Shown here in pieces: positions 1 through 5,369 of a stretch of DNA of 7,574 nt; the stretch's first letter is position 1; every line of letters starts with the position of its first letter. Source of the stretch: Thermoplasmata archaeon (lineage in GTDB: Archaea > Thermoplasmatota > E2 > UBA202 > JdFR-43); contig JAGGWA010000101.1 in NCBI GenBank assembly GCA_021157745.1, positions 1-7,574 of the forward strand. Reading direction: 5' to 3'. The position numbers and the translations under genes are program-made. Below the pieces are notes generated by a model, which did not search any database, had not been told where the DNA came from, and saw nothing but the letters and a program-made list of their open reading frames with translations.

Positions 1-230
1 TCCTGCAGGCTGGCTGGCCCATCGCATTGCATAGCCAGGAAACAGAAAAAGGGGTTACAAAAGAAAATGAAGGGATAGCATCCAGCTTATTCATCTCGAT
101 AAGCAATGTCGGCGGCGCCGTCCTGCCTGTTTTGACTGGCTATCTGGAGAAGAGCATTGCGATGGCTTTTGCTGGAATCGCTGCATATATTTTAGCGTGC
201 TTCATTCTTTGGATTGCTGTGAGGAGATGA
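1..230 (+). CDS. MFS-type transporter, C-terminal fragment (5' truncated)
   Basis: The reading frame is open from base 3 at the left edge to a TGA at 228-230, so only about the last 75 residues are present. A TTG at 27 is probably not a real start, because the frame continues upstream with LQAGWPIA. The visible part has a polar loop (SQETEKGVTKENEG), then a helix rich in small residues (SNVGGAVLPVLTGYLE) and a final hydrophobic helix (MAFAGIAAYILACFILWIAV) ending in basic residues. This pattern is typical of the last two membrane helices of major facilitator superfamily permeases. The substrate cannot be deduced. The 3' end overlaps the convergent PPC gene by 29 bp. The MFS assignment rests on this short tail, so another multi-helix transporter family remains possible. 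Confidence 0.68.
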   Translation, partial: LQAGWPIALHSQETEKGVTKENEGIASSLFISISNVGGAVLPVLTGYLEKSIAMAFAGIAAYILACFILWIAVRR

Positions 231-630
231 GCATTTCCATAAGATTGCCCTTTCTAACCCTCTTTATTTCTATGCTTTCGAGCAAATAAATGGCGATTTC
301 ATTCACAACTTTAACATTTCCTTTTATTAAATGCCCTCCAACGATGTTATGATTTTTTAGCCCTAACGCAACATGAGCATGTATGATGTAATCGTTGCCA
401 TCCATTCCAATGTTTCCCTGCAATGAGACGAGCTCAGCTGCCTCTTCTATTTCTTTCTTTACATAATCGTTTCCATCAAAATAGCCTATGATGGCATGCT
501 CAAGCTGACCCACACCATTGAGTATTATCGCTGCTTTGGCATTCAATTTGCCCATCAATTCCTTCAAATTTTGGATTATCTCTCCATCTTCAAACTTTGC
601 TATAACAACGTTTCCTTCTCTTGCAAACAT
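202..630 (-). CDS. PPC/DUF296-domain protein (PD1-like)
   Basis: This 142-aa protein is a single PPC (plant and prokaryote conserved, DUF296) domain of normal family length. Hallmarks are ILNGVGQLEHAIIGYFD (about 36-52), the ELVSLQGNI strand (67-75), and the histidine signature H84-A-H86 followed by GGHL (98-101). H84, H86 and H100 match the metal-site histidines of the fold. PPC proteins form trimers. In plants the domain is fused to AT-hooks and acts with DNA; stand-alone prokaryotic members have no firmly established role. No AT-hook or other extra domain is visible here. The ATG at 628-630 was chosen because a TATA-like box lies about 24 nt upstream and no Shine-Dalgarno is seen, consistent with a leaderless transcript. 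The gene is divergent from the secreted peptidase and its 3' end runs 29 bp into the MFS gene. Confidence 0.88.
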   Translation of the reverse strand: MFAREGNVVIAKFEDGEIIQNLKELMGKLNAKAAIILNGVGQLEHAIIGYFDGNDYVKKEIEEAAELVSLQGNIGMDGNDYIIHAHVALGLKNHNIVGGHLIKGNVKVVNEIAIYLLESIEIKRVRKGNLMEMLISSQQSKE

Positions 631-647
631 GATCTTTGAATGATATT

Positions 648-660
648 GTTTTTATAAAAC
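648..660 (-). promoter_or_regulatory. TATA-like box for the PPC gene
   Basis: GTTTT-TAT-AAAAC is a symmetric A/T element. Read on the minus strand it gives TTTATAAAA centred about 24 nt before the ATG at 630. That is the distance expected for an archaeal TATA box driving a leaderless mRNA. Because the element is symmetric, its direction is set by flanking BRE-like bases rather than by the box itself. Confidence 0.55.
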
Positions 661-680
661 ATGCTCATGCTCAGCAAAGC

Positions 681-690
681 TTTTATATAT
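681..690 (+). promoter_or_regulatory. TATA-like box for the C25 peptidase gene
   Basis: TTTTATATAT is preceded by the purine-rich CAGCAAAGC, a plausible BRE. With the usual 25-27 nt spacing, transcription would begin near 710-713, close to the GGAGG ribosome site. The mRNA leader would then be very short, and part of the GGAGG could be lost if the start lies at the late end of that range. Confidence 0.55.
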
Positions 691-707
691 GGGCAGCGAT
701 AATATTT

Positions 708-712
708 GGAGG
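708..712 (+). promoter_or_regulatory. Shine-Dalgarno GGAGG deciding the C25 peptidase start
   Basis: GGAGG lies 7 nt before the ATG at 720. That ATG is followed at once by a good signal peptide (MKKIMAIVVVAMF). The frame is also open from an ATG at 636, but that upstream extension would cover the TATA box and bury the signal peptide, so 720 is preferred. Confidence 0.7.
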
Positions 713-719
713 CGAAAAA

Positions 720-2648
720 ATGAAAAAGATTATGGCGATAGTGGTTGTCGCAATGTTTTTGGGAGGTGCAAGCAGCATTGGATTACATGCCAACGTGCAT
801 TCATTCAAGGAAACAAAAATGATAGTGGAAAAGGAAACATTTAGTGACTTCGAAACAATAGAACATGGAGACTATGAAGTAATAAAATGTAGCGATGCAA
901 ATTATAAACACAAGGAAGGATATCCTTCCTTGCCATATAAAACGAAAACATATTATTTCCCCCTCGGAACAAAAGTGAGTGTTGAGTGCACTCCTTTAAA
1001 TGTCAAAACAGTAAAACTGGAAAAGAAAATAATTCCTGCATCATCTCCCAAACCACTTGGAATGGAGAGCAGCGTAAAAGAAGGCATCGTTTACCAGCAG
1101 GATGAATTCTACCCAGCGAAATGGTACGACTACACGCTGGGCGGCGGGCTGCGCGACGGCAAGCGTGTTACAATTCTTTCAGTGCACTTTTATCCATATC
1201 GTTACAACGCTGTTAGCAATGAATTGAGATATGCGGAAGATTTTGATATTAAAATAAAATATGAGTTGCCAGCCCATACAGTATCTTCTAACGGCGACTA
1301 CGATTTGCTCATAGTTGCGCCAAAAGAATTTAAGGATGCTTTGCAACCTCTGATACAGCATAAGGAGAGCCATGGAATAAGAACCCTTCTGATGACCGTA
1401 GATGACATATATTCCACATATCAGGGAAGAGATGGAGCGGAAAAAGTCAAATATGCGATAAAAGATGCAATAGAACAGCATGGGATAAAATATGTTTTGC
1501 TTGCAGGGGGCAAGAAATCATATATTGTTGGAAACTGGGGATACGATGGTCCAAAGAAAGTTGATGACAGCCTCTGGTGGGTGCCTGTCAGGTATGTTGC
1601 ATTAAATGATGGAGCAGAAAATGGTTACATTAGCGATCTATATTTTGCTGACATATATGATGCCAGTGGAAACTTTTCATCATGGGATCCAAATAACAAT
1701 GGAATATATGGAGAATGGAATATAATGGGCAAGGACAAAGGCATAGATTTCTATCCCGATGTTTATGTTGGGCGTCTTGCATGCAGAAGCGTTAAAGAAG
1801 TGCAGAATGTTGTTAGCAAAATCATAGAATACGAAAACAATGCATACGGGCAGCAATGGTTCAAGAGAATGCTTTTGATTGGAGGAGATACATTCAACGA
1901 CGGCCAGAAATTGTGCGAAGGAGAGATATCAACAGAATGGTTTTACGAGCATCATATGAAAGATAATGGATTTGAGAAAGTTAGCTTATTTGTTTCAGAT
2001 GGCACGCTTCCATTATTTGGAATGGATACCGAACTCGCCGGCCGCCTTGCATGGATAAATGTAATAAACAACCTTAATACAGGCTTCGGCTTCGTATGCA
2101 TGGATGGCCATGGAAGCCCAACAGCATGGGCAACTCACTTCCAGGGACACGCTTCCCACACCGACCCATGGGTGAATGGACTGATGACATACAACATGGA
2201 TTTGATGCATAACAAGGGAATGTATCCTGTCGTTGTCATAGGAGGATGCCATAACAGTGAGTTCAACATAAGTTTGCTCGATTTCCAGAAAAATGAGTGG
2301 ACATATCAGCCCACCTATGAGTGCTTTGGATGGCATTTTGTTAAAATGGCGAATAAGGGAGCGATAGCAACGCTGGGCAACACAGCTTTGGGATATGGCG
2401 ACACGGGAGGAGACAGAAATGGCAACGGCATACCAGATTGCGTTGAATTCTCAGGAGGCTATATAGAAGATAGATTCTTTGAAGCATATGGCAACGAAGG
2501 AAAGCATATACTTGGAGAGACATGGGGAACAGCAGTAACAAATTACATAAATAAATATCCGCCAGGCGAGGACAATATAGATTGCAAAACGATAGAAGAG
2601 TGGGTGTTGCTCGGAGACCCAACGCTTATGATCGGAGGATACAGCTAA
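720..2648 (+). CDS. Secreted gingipain-like cysteine peptidase (family C25)
   Basis: This 642-aa protein is probably an extracellular cysteine endopeptidase that degrades proteins for nutrition. Residues 1-24 form a Sec signal peptide with KK, a hydrophobic core, and likely cleavage after LHA. Residues about 25-190 resemble a C25 N-terminal prodomain, with beta-rich segments such as SLPYKTKTYYFPLG. The catalytic region starts near residue 192 with GDYDLLIVAPKEF, and its LQPLIQHKESHGI and KYVLLAGG segments are typical of gingipains. The catalytic dyad is visible as His464 in CMDGHGSP and Cys510 in VVIGGCHNSEF. The end, WVLLGDPTLMIGGYS, matches the usual close of the catalytic domain. DPNNNGIYGE (323-332) and DRNGNGIPD (565-573) look like calcium-binding loops. 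No Ig-like domain, C-terminal membrane helix or PGF-type sorting signal follows, so the enzyme is probably released. A T-rich terminator-like tract follows the stop. Arg or Lys preference cannot be read from the sequence. Confidence 0.9.
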   Translation: MKKIMAIVVVAMFLGGASSIGLHANVHSFKETKMIVEKETFSDFETIEHGDYEVIKCSDANYKHKEGYPSLPYKTKTYYFPLGTKVSVECTPLNVKTVKLEKKIIPASSPKPLGMESSVKEGIVYQQDEFYPAKWYDYTLGGGLRDGKRVTILSVHFYPYRYNAVSNELRYAEDFDIKIKYELPAHTVSSNGDYDLLIVAPKEFKDALQPLIQHKESHGIRTLLMTVDDIYSTYQGRDGAEKVKYAIKDAIEQHGIKYVLLAGGKKSYIVGNWGYDGPKKVDDSLWWVPVRYVALNDGAENGYISDLYFADIYDASGNFSSWDPNNNGIYGEWNIMGKDKGIDFYPDVYVGRLACRSVKEVQNVVSKIIEYENNAYGQQWFKRMLLIGGDTFNDGQKLCEGEISTEWFYEHHMKDNGFEKVSLFVSDGTLPLFGMDTELAGRLAWINVINNLNTGFGFVCMDGHGSPTAWATHFQGHASHTDPWVNGLMTYNMDLMHNKGMYPVVVIGGCHNSEFNISLLDFQKNEWTYQPTYECFGWHFVKMANKGAIATLGNTALGYGDTGGDRNGNGIPDCVEFSGGYIEDRFFEAYGNEGKHILGETWGTAVTNYINKYPPGEDNIDCKTIEEWVLLGDPTLMIGGYS

Positions 2649-2650
2649 TC

Positions 2651-2668
2651 TTTCCCTTTTTTATTTTT
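2651..2668 (+). terminator. T-rich tract, likely archaeal terminator of the peptidase gene
   Basis: TTTCCCTTTTTTATTTTT begins 2 nt after the peptidase stop. Archaeal RNA polymerase can terminate on U-rich tracts without a hairpin, and no strong stem-loop is seen. The same A/T stretch lies just before the small downstream ORF, so it could also serve as a weak promoter for it. Confidence 0.45.
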
Positions 2669-2676
2669 GTGATAAA

Positions 2677-2844
2677 ATGATGGGCAGAAGAAGATTTTAT
2701 CCTCCCTTGCAATTTGGCATTGCAACACCAGTCTTAATGATCTTATTTGGCTTGTTGATAATCATATTTCCTCAGATAATCGCATGGCTGATTGGCTTGT
2801 ATCTCATAATAAATGGTTTGGTTTTGCTTCTAAGATTCATATAA
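2677..2844 (+). CDS. Small membrane protein resembling DUF3096
   Basis: This 55-aa ORF begins with tandem ATGs at 2677 and 2680, so the protein is 55 or 54 aa. A basic N-terminus (MMGRRRFYPP) is followed by two hydrophobic segments, about 14-31 (ATPVLMILFGLLIIIFP) and 35-53 (IAWLIGLYLIINGLVLLL). The G-x-L-I-x-x-FP centre and the YLIINGL end match my memory of the DUF3096 pattern, a family of about 50-aa inner-membrane proteins of unknown function. The positive N-terminus suggests a cytoplasmic start and a hairpin topology. There is no strong Shine-Dalgarno; GTGAT lies just upstream. It starts 28 nt after the peptidase gene on the same strand and may be read through from it. Its last 15 bp overlap the convergent DUF89 gene. 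It is short enough to be missed by ordinary length cut-offs. Confidence 0.68.
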   Translation: MMGRRRFYPPLQFGIATPVLMILFGLLIIIFPQIIAWLIGLYLIINGLVLLLRFI

Positions 2845-3699
2845 CTTTATGGCATTGACATTCACAGGCAATCCCATATCCTCTGCTATACTCTTACACT
2901 TTACTCTAAGCAGATATGCTATGGGCCTGTAGTTTGCTTCAGAAAAAGCCTCATAGTTAGCCATTCCTTTTGATATTATTATATCTGCCTCGCCTATTCT
3001 GCTTTTCAGTTTTTCTGGCATCGATTTAAAATCCACGCCAACTGCAAATCCTCCCGTCGTTATTATCTCATCAACAACCTCATCAAAACCCAATTTTTTA
3101 ACATCTTGATATGTTGCATCTGTGAGTATTGGGTATTTTTTAGGAACTATTGTCACATGATTTGCGATCTTTTTAAGCTCCCTGCAAACAAGTTTATCAA
3201 AAACTATTTCCCCACAATTGTCAGTGAAATATACTATATTTCCCTTAAGATATTTCTCCATTTTTTTGAAATCATTGTGATAAAGTCCCTGCTTTATCAG
3301 ATCATCAAATTTCCTTTCAAGCTCTTCGGGGCTGGCGGCGCTGCCCGCAATGCCAAAATCTATGGAGTTTCCTGCTATGGAGACAAGCATGGCTGCCTCG
3401 ATTTTATTTTTTGAATTTTCAATGAATTTTTCGGCTTTGGGCAACAATTTCAAAGCAATTTCATTGCTCCTTTCCTTCAATTCCTTGTATGGATCCCTGT
3501 TTCCTATTAGCTCGTAAGTTAGTCCATGTATTTGCGTTGCTATTTCAGCTGAACTCAAACTGCTTCCATATAACTCGCTTATTTTTTTAACAACCTTTTT
3601 CATGACTTCTTCCAGCTTTTTTTGTTCTTTGATGACTAACTCGCTTTCATACACAACACGATTCAAAATGCATGGGACACAGCGAGGTTTCATTTTCAT
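2830..3699 (-). CDS. DUF89-family protein (damage-control phosphatase/ARMT1-like)
   Basis: This 289-aa protein matches the prokaryotic DUF89 type. It starts with a CxxC motif (C7-V-P-C10), has a helical N-terminal half, and carries GNSIDFG at 110-116. The metal-site motif is TDNCGE, with D160 and N161. It continues with ILTDAT (D194) and GVDF (221-224), and ends the core with KGMANYE (244-250). DUF89 proteins are metal-dependent phosphatases thought to hydrolyse damaged or unwanted phosphometabolites such as sugar phosphates. The substrate of the CxxC-bearing archaeal branch is not known to me. The start at 3699 has no Shine-Dalgarno but has a TATA box centred about 24 nt upstream, fitting a leaderless mRNA. 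An in-frame ATG at codon 3 (3693) is an alternative. The gene is divergent from thioredoxin with 46 bp between starts, and its 3' end overlaps the DUF3096-like ORF by 15 bp. Confidence 0.88.
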   Translation of the reverse strand: MKMKPRCVPCILNRVVYESELVIKEQKKLEEVMKKVVKKISELYGSSLSSAEIATQIHGLTYELIGNRDPYKELKERSNEIALKLLPKAEKFIENSKNKIEAAMLVSIAGNSIDFGIAGSAASPEELERKFDDLIKQGLYHNDFKKMEKYLKGNIVYFTDNCGEIVFDKLVCRELKKIANHVTIVPKKYPILTDATYQDVKKLGFDEVVDEIITTGGFAVGVDFKSMPEKLKSRIGEADIIISKGMANYEAFSEANYRPIAYLLRVKCKSIAEDMGLPVNVNAIKLYES

Positions 3700-3719
3700 G
3701 ATGGCTTATTGCATATGAA

Positions 3720-3727
3720 TATTTATA
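3720..3727. promoter_or_regulatory. Single TATA-like box shared by DUF89 and thioredoxin genes
   Basis: TATTTATA (TATAAATA on the other strand) is centred at 3723.5. That is about 24 nt from the DUF89 ATG (3699, minus) and about 22.5 nt from the thioredoxin ATG (3746, plus). Neither gene has a Shine-Dalgarno, so one central box could direct leaderless transcription both ways. A second weaker A/T element, TATATGCTATA, lies to its right but is too close to the thioredoxin start for standard spacing. Confidence 0.5.
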
Positions 3728-3742
3728 GGTATATGCTATACC
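3728..3742. repeat. Perfect inverted repeat, candidate operator
   Basis: GGTATA-TGC-TATACC has two perfect 6-bp arms and a 3-bp spacer. It sits directly after the shared TATA box and ends 3 nt before the thioredoxin ATG. A dimeric regulator bound here would block the initiation region of the thioredoxin gene. It is short and could arise by chance in A/T-rich DNA. Confidence 0.45.
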
Positions 3743-3745
3743 AGT

Positions 3746-4069
3746 ATGAATGAGCTGAGCACAAGCAATTTCAACGATTTTATAAGAAGAAATAAAATAG
3801 CTGTGATAGATTTCTGGGCTACTTGGTGCAAGCCATGCCTTACAATTGAAAAAATTTTGGAAGAGCTGGAAAGGGAAATGCCTGACATAGCTTTCGGGAA
3901 GCTAAATACAGATGATAATCTTGAGATAGCAAGAAGTTACAATGTTTTGAGTTTACCAACTGTAATTATATTTTATAATGGCGAGCCTGTGAAAAGAATC
4001 ATTGGCTCAAAATCCAAAGAAGATATAAGGGATGAAATAGAGGAAGTTTATAGAGGCAGTTTCTTCTGA
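3746..4069 (+). CDS. Thioredoxin (WCKPC active site)
   Basis: This 107-aa protein is a complete single-domain thioredoxin of normal length. It has FWATWCKPC at 24-31 with redox cysteines C28 and C31, and a cis-proline at P71 in LSLPTVIIF. It also has the usual YNGEPVKRIIGSKSKEDI tail. It should reduce protein disulfides in the cytoplasm, as there is no signal peptide. The active site is CKPC rather than the standard CGPC; Lys at this position is expected to alter redox potential and partner choice. There is no Shine-Dalgarno before the ATG, consistent with a leaderless mRNA from the central TATA box. It is divergent from DUF89, and its last 22 bp overlap the convergent transporter gene. Confidence 0.95.
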   Translation: MNELSTSNFNDFIRRNKIAVIDFWATWCKPCLTIEKILEELEREMPDIAFGKLNTDDNLEIARSYNVLSLPTVIIFYNGEPVKRIIGSKSKEDIRDEIEEVYRGSFF

Positions 4070-4575
4070 TATATCTCGCTTGTTATGCCCGCAAATGATA
4101 CATACCATGCAAGCAATGCACATATCATGCCAACATATCCTCCAAGTTTTGTTGAGTAGCCGTATATGGCGGAAGCCCCCAGTATAAAGAATGTTAGCCA
4201 CAGAGTAAGGAAAACAAGAGACAGCACTTTCCCTATTTTGAGCGAAGGAATCCACATATATAGGGTGAATATTCCCCAGGCAATCAGCATTACACCAATC
4301 TCTGTCGAGCTTGGCTTATAGTCTCCAAATTTTTCCAACAGTTTCATCAAGCCAAAAGAAAGCCAGAATGCACCATATGATGAAAATGCTGTGCCACCAA
4401 AGTTATCATCAGCCTTAAAAGAAAACATGCCCGCCGCAAACTGCGCCATGCCGCCATAGAAAAAAGCCAGCGGAATAACAACATCGCTTTTTATTACTCC
4501 TATATTTGCCATCGATAGAACAAATGTTGTGAGAGCAAAGGCAGCGAGTCCCAGATAGGATGCATTCAATTTCAT
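4048..4575 (-). CDS. GPR1/FUN34/YaaH-family (acetate/succinate-type) membrane transporter
   Basis: This 175-aa protein has about six membrane helices, near residues 8-24, 34-51, 64-80, 92-110, 114-134 and 144-163. The core signature FYGGMAQFAAGMFSF (39-53), followed by DNFGGTAFSSYGAFWLSFG (57-75), is diagnostic for the family that includes E. coli SatP and yeast Ady2. Members move acetate, succinate or related small acids, and some relatives were linked to ammonium export. The N-terminal NPAPLGL motif is altered to N4-A-S-Y-L-G-L10, losing both prolines, so substrate selectivity may differ. I chose the ATG at 4575. The frame extends to an ATG at 4644, but that adds 23 residues over the TATA-like box, and family members begin close before this motif. 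The 3' end overlaps the thioredoxin gene by 22 bp. Confidence 0.9.
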   Translation of the reverse strand: MKLNASYLGLAAFALTTFVLSMANIGVIKSDVVIPLAFFYGGMAQFAAGMFSFKADDNFGGTAFSSYGAFWLSFGLMKLLEKFGDYKPSSTEIGVMLIAWGIFTLYMWIPSLKIGKVLSLVFLTLWLTFFILGASAIYGYSTKLGGYVGMICALLAWYVSFAGITSEIYQKKLPL

Positions 4576-4590
4576 GATGGCATATGGAAT

Positions 4591-4603
4591 GAAATATTTA
4601 AAG
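4591..4603 (-). promoter_or_regulatory. TATA-like box for the YaaH-family transporter gene
   Basis: GAAATATTTAAAG (CTTTAAATATTTC on the minus strand) is centred about 21 nt before the ATG at 4575. There is no Shine-Dalgarno, which fits leaderless transcription and supports the shorter protein start. Confidence 0.45.
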
Positions 4604-4654
4604 ATTATGAATTCCTCAAACGTTTTTCTCGCTACGCCCCTCAAATAGCCAAAA

Positions 4655-4664
4655 GATATATTAA
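4655..4664 (+). promoter_or_regulatory. TATA-like box for the DUF1614 gene
   Basis: GATATATTAA, preceded by the A-rich CCAAAA, is centred about 26 nt before the ATG at 4686. The bases just before the ATG are T-rich with no Shine-Dalgarno, so a leaderless mRNA starting at the ATG is likely. Confidence 0.5.
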
Positions 4665-4685
4665 AATTGTTTTCATTTTTGTTTT

Positions 4686-5369
4686 ATGGAAGAATATGTG
4701 AAATTTCCTTATGCCTTTCCATCTCTTTTCATTTTCCTTCTTTTCCTATTTTTCCTTCCATTGTTCTTCCTTCTTTTTGCTGGAAGCGTTACCATCGTTT
4801 TTGCCCGTCTTGGCATTCCTGCAAGCATCGCATATCTTTTATTCTGGCTTTCATTGATAGGAAGCTCGATAAACATACCTTTGAAGAGATGGGAAAGCGA
4901 GGTGGAAAGAATAGAGGAAATAAACTTTTTTGGTATTCGTTACAGGGTGCCATCTCATGGGAAACAGCAGACAATCCTCGCCATAAACTTTGGAGGAGCA
5001 ATTATTCCAATTTCAATAGCAATCTATGAATTCGCGCGTTTAAATCAAGCATTGATTCTAAAAGCCATTTTTGCAATAGTTTTTGTTGCCATAATATGCA
5101 AGATTCTGGCTAAACCTGTAAAAGGTTTGGGAATAGCAATTCCAGCATTCATTCCTCCAATTTTTGCTGCGATGATTGCTTTGATCATAGCAAGAGAGAA
5201 TCCCGTAGTTATTGCATACCTTGCTGGCACACTCGGCACACTCATTGGAGCAGATTTATTGAATTTGCATAAAATAAAGGAGCTTGGAGCTCCTGTAGCA
5301 AGCATAGGAGGGGCTGGAACATTCGATGGAATATTTTTATCAGGTGTGATAGCAGTCTTGCTTATATAA
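4686..5369 (+). CDS. DUF1614-family integral membrane protein
   Basis: This 227-aa polytopic membrane protein has no assigned function. Helices lie near residues 10-40 (very Phe/Leu-rich), 45-63, 95-117, 119-140, 147-168, 172-192 and 205-227. A soluble loop at about 64-93 (WESEVERIEEINFFG) lies between the second and third. The C-terminal GAPVASIGGAGTFDGIFLSG, then VIAVLL, is the hallmark I associate with DUF1614, a family of archaea and some bacteria. The FGGAIIPI motif near 102-109 is also typical. The conserved Gly/Asp pattern could be a pore or binding site, but this is inference. The start is set by the TATA box 26 nt upstream. The stop TAA shares the 8-bp palindrome TTATATAA with the stop of the convergent flavoprotein gene. 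The first helix is encoded by a long pyrimidine-rich tract. Confidence 0.85.
   Translation: MEEYVKFPYAFPSLFIFLLFLFFLPLFFLLFAGSVTIVFARLGIPASIAYLLFWLSLIGSSINIPLKRWESEVERIEEINFFGIRYRVPSHGKQQTILAINFGGAIIPISIAIYEFARLNQALILKAIFAIVFVAIICKILAKPVKGLGIAIPAFIPPIFAAMIALIIARENPVVIAYLAGTLGTLIGADLLNLHKIKELGAPVASIGGAGTFDGIFLSGVIAVLLI

Noticed and set aside
636..719. Upstream in-frame ATG extending the C25 peptidase by 28 residues
   Set aside because: The extension covers the TATA box and puts the signal peptide inside the protein, while the ATG at 720 has a GGAGG site at proper spacing.
1179..2622. Three minus-strand open frames (1179-1481, 2013-2336, 2341-2622) under the peptidase gene
   Set aside because: They lack promoters, ribosome sites and recognisable domains, and sit under strongly conserved C25 sequence.
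4576..4644. 23-residue N-terminal extension of the YaaH-family transporter
   Set aside because: It runs through the likely TATA box and adds residues before the family's N-terminal motif; the ATG at 4575 fits leaderless transcription.
4667..5029. 120-codon open frame on the plus strand overlapping DUF1614
   Set aside because: It is an out-of-frame shadow of the DUF1614 coding region with no family-like sequence; the overlapping frame has clear DUF1614 motifs.
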